DNA of 64,000 nucleotides from Dactylonectria macrodidyma (Eukaryota; Ascomycota; Sordariomycetes; Hypocreales; Nectriaceae), in assembly GCA_020744425.1 (NCBI GenBank), contig JAGMUV010000001.1:4278001-4342000 (forward strand), in the 5' to 3' direction. Of this stretch, positions 57,475-64,000 are shown in pieces; within the stretch, counting starts at the first letter, position 1; each line of letters begins with the position of its first letter. Both the position numbers and the translations under genes were made by a program. The notes beneath the pieces are model-generated. The model was not told the origin of the DNA. It made no database searches and saw only the letters and a program-made list of their open reading frames with translations.

Positions 57475-59122
57475 AACACCACTTTAAGATATGCAGAGGA
57501 GGGGTGGAAAGTTTAGACCCACACATCGTACTCGAGAAGCATTGTTAATAGGAAGATGGGATGCTGCAGAACCCGGCGCACTTCTCGATATCTCATTATG
57601 TATCTTCTTTGTAACTTCTGAAATACCCAGTAGCCGCTTAGCGGAGATTCAGGCCTTTAGCAGATATCTGATATTATAAACCCTACTTCAAATGTCATTA
57701 TCATTATAGGAGGCGAACTGGATGTTCTAAGCGGACTGGCTATTAGTATAGATGCCTCAGGCCCCCACTTCAGTCTTAATTAAGCAATCACGGCCAGGAG
57801 ACCTCCTGGACACATACACACATAATACACCTACAGTCAAGGTCCTCTGAATGTCACGCTAGCTTTCTGACAATAACAAACACTGCACACTGATGATTGC
57901 GCCATATCGCTGATCTGCCTATCATCATCATACACCCCAAACTCTCACCACCATTGCACAAATTACCCCTCTTTTTTGGGGGGGTTGAAACCTTAATCAC
58001 AACAAAGCAGGCTGCCTCCATATAATCAAGGAAGCTAATCAATTCAACGTCTGGGATTTCTCCCTTTAAGGAACAGTCTCGCTGCTCAAGCTACCTACCT
58101 TTCGTGTCGCAAGATGCTCCATGTCATGTCAATAGCCCAAACTTACACATACCATTCACAGAGGCCGTTACGGCCAGGCGCGGGTGTGTTGTGGTACTGT
58201 TTTGCTAGTGATTTCAAAATTTTGTGCTCGCTGTTAACGGTTTCGGTTGTTCCCAAACTTCCGACATTGTGGCCTAGCTTCTTCCACGACTAGTTGTCTA
58301 TGCTTCGGTTAGAGAGAAGTCCTATGCTTTGTCTCCTTTTGTTTGTTTCGGTTCAGTGGCCGGTTAAAATTACCGAATGTCGCCGGGAGGTTCCTTCAAT
58401 GGGCGTTTCCAACTTGCAGTCGCCTCTCGATCATGAGCGTCGATCTGCTCTCGCGTCATACCCTGCATTCGAAGATTGCAGGACCTCTTCTGACGCTCGT
58501 ACCTTGGGTTAGGTATTGCCTCCCACTCTTTACGGACTCTCCCACCGCCTTCCAAAACCTCACGTTTGTCCTGGTCTCGTTTATGAAGTGTTCTGTGGGG
58601 AAAATTCTGTGGAATTGATACTTCTCCTCATCTCAATCCCAATGTCTTCGAGCGCCATTCTGACGGTTTCCATGAATCATCCAGCTCTGGCGAGCCTTCC
58701 GGGGAAGCCGGTGAGGGATTTGGAAGGCACTAACCCAATACGGAAGAAGCGCAGGAACGCGTCAAGAAACAGCATAGGACGAGACCCCTCTCCTCGGCGG
58801 ACGACTTTGTCTATTTATTCATTAATCCTGCATTGCCTAAGGATTTGCGTTTATCCGCTGGATTGGACGGTGCCAGTGGCTGCCTTATGCCCATTTAGCA
58901 TTGCCCGGGATAGACCCCGTCTTAAAAATTGATCCAGCTTCTGACACTGGAGCTCTGTATGTTGCTTGCACCTCAGGTTTGTTATGCCTATGATCATCCG
59001 ACCTGACCTCCCACCCGGTCGCCACTCGATCCATCGAGCACCTCCTCCTTCCAATCCACGTAAATATCAGCAGCGATTCCTGCCAACTAACTATTGTCTA
59101 TAGCCATCATCCATCACCATCC
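57475..59122. other. Intergenic, contains one degenerate repeat
   Basis: A block at 57740-57830 resembles 17505-17600 (GATGCCTCAGGCCCC...ACCTCCTGG). Frames at 58294-58932 on both strands have no recognisable content. Confidence 0.4.
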
Positions 59123-60142
59123 ATGTCCATGTTGTCTCTGCGCCGGCACGGCAAGCGCATCGGGCATTACTCTAGCATGGCCGTAAAATCCGTGGATGGA
59201 CGCGCAGGAATCGACGCTGCCCTGGTCCGGCGGCTGGTCGCAGCGCAGTTCCCACAATGGAGCAAGTTAGCTGTGACTCCAGTCGAGGTCGACGGCTGGG
59301 ACAACCGCACGTATCGACTCGGCGCGGACATGTCGGTGCGCCTGCCCACCGCGGTCGGCTACGTCCCCGCGGTTGCAAAGGAGATCGAATGGATCGCCCG
59401 TTTAGCTCCCGCACTGCCCGTCGCTGTGCCGCCGATCCTGGGTCGAGGCGAGCCAGGTGAGGGATACCCTTATCCCTGGTCAGTACGCGGTTGGCTGGCT
59501 GGAGAGACGGCCGATCGAGGCCACATCGAAAGCATGTCGGAGTTCGCTGTTTCGGTCGCCAAGTTCATCCTCGCCCTACAACGGTGCGATACCGCTGGAG
59601 CCCCGCTGGCCGGAGCGCACAGCTGGTTCCGGGGAGCCTCACTGAGGCACTATGATGAGGAGACGCGCCGATGTCTGGCAGTACTCACCAGCCGCGCTGA
59701 CACGGCCATGTGTAGTGCGGTGTGGAACGCTGCACTGGCAGTTGAGTGGACCCGGTCCCCCGTATGGTTTCACGGTGACATTGCATCGGGGAACCTGCTG
59801 GTTCAGGACGGGAAGCTGACAGCTGTCATTGACTTCGGCTGTTCTGGCGTGGGTGACCCGGCCTGCGACCTGGTGATTGCCTGGACCATGTTCTCCGGCG
59901 CCAGCCGGGAAGCCTTCCGTCGAGCGGTCGCTCAAGACGCCGCCACGTGGGCCCGTGCCCGAGGCTGGGCCCTATGGAAGGCTCTGTTGCTGCTGGCCAA
60001 TACCACCACCAACAACCCCACTCAAGTTGCCACATGCGACTGCGTCATAGCCGAAGTTCTTACCGACCACGCCCTCTCCACCCAGCACCCTGGCCATCAA
60101 CAAGACGTGTTCAAGGAGGTTGTACCAAAGAAGCTGCACTAA
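59123..60142 (+). CDS. Aminoglycoside phosphotransferase-family kinase, bacterial-like
   Basis: Intronless, 339 aa, GC-rich. Kinase-like fold with the ATP-site region DGWDNRTYRLGADMSVRLP, PWSVRGWLAGE, the catalytic loop WFHGDIASGNLLV (HGD and Asn present) and the metal-binding VIDFGCSGVGDPACDL. RGWALWKALLLL and EVLTDHA near the end are also typical. Layout and motifs are those of bacterial APH proteins rather than the usual fungal APH-like ones, so I infer horizontal transfer. Substrate unknown; drug phosphorylation should not be assumed. An internal ATG at 59180 (MAVKSVDGRAG) fits bacterial starts better than 59123. The last 20 residues look like an added tail. Confidence 0.85.
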   Translation: MSMLSLRRHGKRIGHYSSMAVKSVDGRAGIDAALVRRLVAAQFPQWSKLAVTPVEVDGWDNRTYRLGADMSVRLPTAVGYVPAVAKEIEWIARLAPALPVAVPPILGRGEPGEGYPYPWSVRGWLAGETADRGHIESMSEFAVSVAKFILALQRCDTAGAPLAGAHSWFRGASLRHYDEETRRCLAVLTSRADTAMCSAVWNAALAVEWTRSPVWFHGDIASGNLLVQDGKLTAVIDFGCSGVGDPACDLVIAWTMFSGASREAFRRAVAQDAATWARARGWALWKALLLLANTTTNNPTQVATCDCVIAEVLTDHALSTQHPGHQQDVFKEVVPKKLH

Positions 60143-60959
60143 TCGTTGCTTATCAACTGTTGAATTGGAGGCCTATCTCTTGTAATAGCAGAAGATGCCG
60201 TTACTTAAGTAGTGCTACGTTTTTGGCCTTTTGGCCTATTCAACAATATGCTTCCTGTAGTCGACAGGGGATAAGGTGGCGACCCACCCGACCGCGCACT
60301 TAGACGAGATGACCTTGTGACTTCGAGACCGCATTTCTCCACGAATCTCCCCTTAGATGTTATAATGCTTGTGGGTCCGCCCTCACCCCACAGACCCCCT
60401 GTGCAGCTCGTGGGACTTGGGAGTGACGCGAATCGTAAAAACAACGCCTTACTATGACTGCGATAAATACGATGTACGGATTTGTACTGAGGAAGATTGC
60501 TGGTACTAGTATTACCGGCTAATTTGAGTGCGCTTCTATGTACCTACGATCCGTTACAACCCGATTAGAGTTTCCCCCTGTCTCAGGAGACCCACAAGCA
60601 TTCCAATATCCAAGGAGATATAACGTAAATTAACTAGCTAAGCCTGGAATGTGTTCATCATGCTGTATATGTTCAAACTGCCCACTTCTTCTGCTACCTC
60701 TCGCGCCCGGGTATCAGGTTGTTCTTGTTCTGTCCATCTGTTGTGTCCTTGAAACATTTCACGGGTTATCTACCCGGTCAGGTCCCCTCCCTCCTTAGTC
60801 ATCAAATCAGGTGACTGTTTTGTCTGACAGATGCTTCTGATCGGATTTGTGCCTTGCAACCGCTAGCTCGCTGCACGACGAACCCTTTTGCTTTTTCGTG
60901 TCCTACCTTAATTCGACCCTACGAGATCTCCCTTACCTGGATCGCAAAAGGGACTCACT
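60143..60959. other. Intergenic, no supported gene
   Basis: Contains presumed 3' flank of the kinase gene and the CT-rich promoter of the F-box gene. Confidence 0.5.
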
Positions 60960-62444
60960 ATGGCCATGGCCAACGATGTGCATCGACAGCATGGCCTTTA
61001 TACTCCGCACAGTCTGTCCGACCTAACGGCTGGCATGGCGCCTACTATGGAGGCGTCACGCGGGGAGACGTGCCCAATCTTGTCGGACCCAGAAAGCGCC
61101 GTCTACCAACCCGATCAGCTTCGAGGGCTTCTATGCCTAGAGCAGTCGCCCAAGTCGGTGCGGACAACCACGGCCCCGAGGACCGCCTCGAAGAACAAGG
61201 AAGAAGAAGAGAAGCCGGAGGCGCAAGCTATTGAGGTGTTTGAGCTCACCGCTGCGGATTACTCGCTCCTGCTAGAGAGATCAATCGTCGAGGATGGTCC
61301 CATCGTGGTCCTGCATGGTGAGCAGCTGCCATCCCGGAGGGTTCGCACCCTCATACCGGCTGCTTACCCTCCGCGCTCCCTGAATCATGCCCAAACATGC
61401 GATGCTACGGAATGTCGTCTCTCCTCGAGCGAGGTGGGATCAGCCTCGGCCTCGACACCTCGATCAACCAAGTCACTTTCCCTATCCCAATCCCAATCCC
61501 AATCGCAGTTGCAGGCGACGGCGTTGGTGCTAAGGACCCCCGAGCTCCTTGAGCTCATTCTGCTTCATCTCGACCTGAAGTCTCGCATCACCTCTGCTCC
61601 ACGAGTTTGCAGCTTCTGGTTGGAGACCCTGAATCACTCGTCTATGCTCCGAAAAGCGTCTTTCTTCCAGGCCGACCGAAGCCTTCACACGAAGCCTGGT
61701 GAACGACCCTGTATCAACCCTCTTCTTCGGGAGGCCTTTGGCGACCAATTCTTCAACCTGAGTGATTGTCAGGTGGACAAGTACCCTTTCCGGCGTGCCG
61801 AATACTTCTGGAAGCTACCCTGGTCGCCGCAAGCCTTGCCTCACCTCAAAGCAAGTACCGGCAGCGTGCTCGACGTCGACCCAACCTGTCGTCAGCGCAG
61901 CTTTACCAGGGCTGGTGCGAGTTGGAGACGCATGCTTGTCTCGCAGCCCCCGCCGCCTTTCCTCGGATTCACTTGGCTGGAATGTTTCACCATCACCGCG
62001 GCGGGCCACCCCTTTCTCGTCGACTCCGTCACGCCTCCGCAGAACGATGCTGGTGACTTCGACACGGGCGTCACAATGGGACAGCTTTATGATACGATAC
62101 AGTCATTTACCATGCAGCAGCAGAAACCCGGTTTATTCTTTCGCGTCCGGTGGGATTTAACCTGTGAGAGACCAAGCAGCGAGAGCGTCAGTGCCGGAGA
62201 GGATGAAAGCGCCCGCGAAAGCACAAACCTAGTTACCGAGTTCTGGGACGACGCGTACTTCAACTCCAGCCACTACGGACCCTTTTCTATGGAAGCGACT
62301 CGGAGCGTTTTCAGGTGTGAGGAAGCTGTCAAGCCCGTTTTCGGTGGACAGGCGTGGATCCAAGGTCTCAACGACGACGCCGAACACCAAGTGCCGGCTA
62401 ATGATGAGTTTGAGCTCTGGGAGCCGCTCGTGTGGAATCTATAA
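60960..62444 (+). CDS. F-box protein
   Basis: Intact single-exon gene, 494 aa. After a low-complexity, acidic N-terminus and a short (SQ)n stretch from a TCCCAA microsatellite (about 61479-61507), an F-box follows at about residues 185-230: VLRTPELLELILLHLDLKSRITSAPRVCSFWLETLNHS...LRKASFF. The C-terminal half (INPLLREAFGDQFF, WRRMLVSQPPPP, FFRVRWDL, FELWEPLVWN) matches a widespread fungal F-box family with unknown partners. The predicted role is a substrate adaptor for SCF ubiquitin ligase, binding Skp1 through the F-box. Confidence 0.85.
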   Translation: MAMANDVHRQHGLYTPHSLSDLTAGMAPTMEASRGETCPILSDPESAVYQPDQLRGLLCLEQSPKSVRTTTAPRTASKNKEEEEKPEAQAIEVFELTAADYSLLLERSIVEDGPIVVLHGEQLPSRRVRTLIPAAYPPRSLNHAQTCDATECRLSSSEVGSASASTPRSTKSLSLSQSQSQSQLQATALVLRTPELLELILLHLDLKSRITSAPRVCSFWLETLNHSSMLRKASFFQADRSLHTKPGERPCINPLLREAFGDQFFNLSDCQVDKYPFRRAEYFWKLPWSPQALPHLKASTGSVLDVDPTCRQRSFTRAGASWRRMLVSQPPPPFLGFTWLECFTITAAGHPFLVDSVTPPQNDAGDFDTGVTMGQLYDTIQSFTMQQQKPGLFFRVRWDLTCERPSSESVSAGEDESARESTNLVTEFWDDAYFNSSHYGPFSMEATRSVFRCEEAVKPVFGGQAWIQGLNDDAEHQVPANDEFELWEPLVWNL

Positions 62445-62751
62445 ACGGCCAGCAGCGTTTGTGCTTGGAATATTGGTTCGTTTCGCAGTTGGAGGGTTCC
62501 CTCAGCAGCTTGCACGTTTTAAAAGGTATAACTTCTAACTAGCGCGTAGAACGCAACTAAGGATTAGTGACGACTCAGGCAACATGGACGTTGCGCGAGT
62601 GTAGTACTCGCTAGCGCGAACTTGGAAGAGGTAGCGTGGGATCTATGCCATGAAAACCTAGCAACAGAACGGCGGCAGTCTGTACAACATCATCAAGATG
62701 TTGAGACCGTATGACTAAGATGGTCCGATCTGCTGGTGGCTGGGATGTGGA

Positions 62752-63126
62752 TACAGTGGGTGTCACTTAGTATTGATCCAAAATCCTGTACTGCACTAGT
62801 CACTCAGGGATAAAGCTAAGCATATGAAGGTCTTATTTCACGCTGCTTTAAACTATCAGGGTAGAAGCACCCTTCTTACAGCGCACATCAACCGCCATCC
62901 GCCTACAAAGATGCAAACATCAACTAAATACTAAATTGAAGAGGCCACTGTAATCGCTATAAAGAACATGAGAATAAGGCATAATGTAGAAATATTTCAA
63001 AATTCAGCGGTTGCTGCTAGTAGCCTAAAGCAGCGTGAGCCTTTTGACGTAATGGGATTAGTCCATTCTTAGCAGTGACCGCTGCGGTACATGATTTTGG
63101 ATCAAAACTTCTTGACACCCACTGTA
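62752..63126. mobile_element. Tc1/mariner (pogo/Fot1)-derived MITE with TA target duplication
   Basis: A 371-bp element (62754-63124) with inverted termini of about 55 bp: left starts CAGTGGGTGTCACTTAG, right ends CTTGACACCCACTG. Both arms share TTGATCCAAAATC. The dinucleotide TA flanks each end. Inside, one frame reads HINRHPPTKMQTSTKY, like the pogo-transposase DNA-binding region. It appears to be a deletion derivative of a Fot1-like element, different from the fragment at 53017. Confidence 0.82.
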
Positions 63127-63363
63127 CTACGTAAGGAGCTGTGCTCCTCTCAGACACATGCAACTTAGACCTTTTAACATAACCTGCAACCTTTTTGCTT
63201 CATCACAAGACTTGTATTAGCAAATCCGCGCATTCTACATTAGCGTCTGAAGCTGGTCGAACAGGAGCCTCCGAATGCTCATTGGCGTCAAGCAGGCAAC
63301 GAGCTTCGCTGAATTAGGAGACTCTTGAGCTTCTCACTCCAAGTGTCTATTGAACACCGCAAC

Positions 63364-63963
63364 TCACAGGTTCTCCTTCAGGATAATGTACAAAGCCTCC
63401 GCCCTCGCCAGGATAGTACCGTCCCCGTCCTCGATCGTCCCATGCAGAAAATACTTGCGTCCTTCGACCCTTTCCACACACCCCCTGCATAAGTAGCTTG
63501 CCGGAACCTTGAGTGGCCTCAGAAACTTTGTGTTCAGGTGCCCCGTCATGGCCACACCCCCAGGGATGGCCCCGTGCGCCCTGTTGATAGGGAAGAGCAT
63601 AGACGTGACCTCGTCGAGGATGGTTGCTACGATGCCGCCGTGGCATACGCCGGGGTATCCGCCGACAGCTAGCCCAAAGGAGACAAGGAACATGACTTCG
63701 TTGATGACTAGGGGTGACGATGTCGGCGACGGCAGCTTCTGCTGTCGCTGCTGTCGCTGCTGGGGTGTGGGTGGTTTGTATAGCGTCAAGAGCGCTGTGA
63801 TGGTGCTGGGAGTGTTGAGTGTCGTGGCGAAGAGGAGACCTTCACCGTTGTCCTTGAGGAATCGCGACGATGTCGTCTCACAAACGATGCCGGGCTCATT
63901 TAGGTACGTGGCGCACCAGGGAATCGCCTCGAAGTGCATGATATCTGGATTTTCGGAATTCAT
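63364..63963 (-). CDS. Hotdog-fold thioesterase (4HBT/PaaI-like)
   Basis: Intact, 199 aa. The hotdog core is visible: GLAVGGYPGVCHGGIVATILDEVTSML holds the conserved G-x-x-HGG-x-x-A motif (about residues 100-122), then TGHLNTKFLRPLKVPASYLC and GRKYFLHGTIEDGDGTILARAEALYI. The 75-residue N-terminus with FLKDNGEG and LYKPPTPQQR is typical of the fungal proteins. Predicted acyl-CoA hydrolase; substrate unknown. The start at 63963 lies 37 bp from the window end, so the promoter is mostly outside. Confidence 0.88.
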   Translation of the reverse strand: MNSENPDIMHFEAIPWCATYLNEPGIVCETTSSRFLKDNGEGLLFATTLNTPSTITALLTLYKPPTPQQRQQRQQKLPSPTSSPLVINEVMFLVSFGLAVGGYPGVCHGGIVATILDEVTSMLFPINRAHGAIPGGVAMTGHLNTKFLRPLKVPASYLCRGCVERVEGRKYFLHGTIEDGDGTILARAEALYIILKENL

Positions 63964-64000
63964 GACGGCAGATGAGCTGATAGAGAGATGGTGAGTGTGC

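Noticed and set aside
1..64000. CRISPR arrays, bacterial operons or prophage
   Set aside because: No regularly spaced repeats; introns and domain content are fungal throughout.

Overview
The window is a piece of a filamentous ascomycete (Pezizomycotina) genome, probably a sordariomycete. The evidence is short GT-AG introns with CTAAC-like branch sites, Zn2Cys6 and F-box families, rhodopsin-like integral membrane proteins, HET-domain and NACHT-type (NLR) genes, and relics carrying C-to-T type stop codons that look like repeat-induced point mutation (RIP). Gene density is low and broken genes and repeats are frequent, so this reads as an accessory, fast-evolving region.

Layout. 0-6.6 kb: an LTR remnant, an intact Zn2Cys6 regulator, a frameshifted gene fragment, a rhodopsin-like membrane protein gene, a small hAT-type MITE with a perfect 8-bp target duplication, and a second LTR copy. 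6.6-14.3 kb: two more rhodopsin-like genes, a hexanucleotide repeat, and an LTR with the start of a gag-like reading frame. 14.8-23.8 kb: two large pseudogenes, a membrane protein with five in-frame stops and a PNP-NACHT-ankyrin NLR whose PNP domain is partly decayed to AT-rich sequence. 24.4-26.5 kb: a solo LTR and an intact HET-domain gene.

28.9-38.8 kb is the most interesting block. An intact NACHT-WD40 NLR (minus strand) carries near its N-terminus a motif of the HET-s amyloid type. It faces, on the plus strand, a HET-S homologue whose C-terminal prion-forming domain is intact, with two pseudo-repeats exactly 36 residues apart, but whose HeLo domain has three frameshifts. A decayed second NACHT-WD40 gene lies beyond it, and a relic of another amyloid-motif NLR 5' end lies between. 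This matches the het-S/nwd2 arrangement known from Podospora: NLR senses, the amyloid fold is templated, the HeLo domain kills the cell. Here the executor appears to be broken.

39-64 kb: gene fragments (a crotonase, an NAD-dependent reductase and an unrecognised last exon), a six-exon fusion of a degenerate adenylation domain with a membrane flavoprotein, a histidine phosphatase, a two-domain chromate transporter with a truncated duplicate beside it, a second HET-domain gene, a Fot1/pogo transposase relic, a DUF2235 hydrolase, a bacterial-looking aminoglycoside phosphotransferase-family kinase, an F-box protein, a Tc1/mariner-type MITE and a hotdog thioesterase.

Exon boundaries were read by eye from splice signals and frame continuity. 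No alignment or database search was possible.
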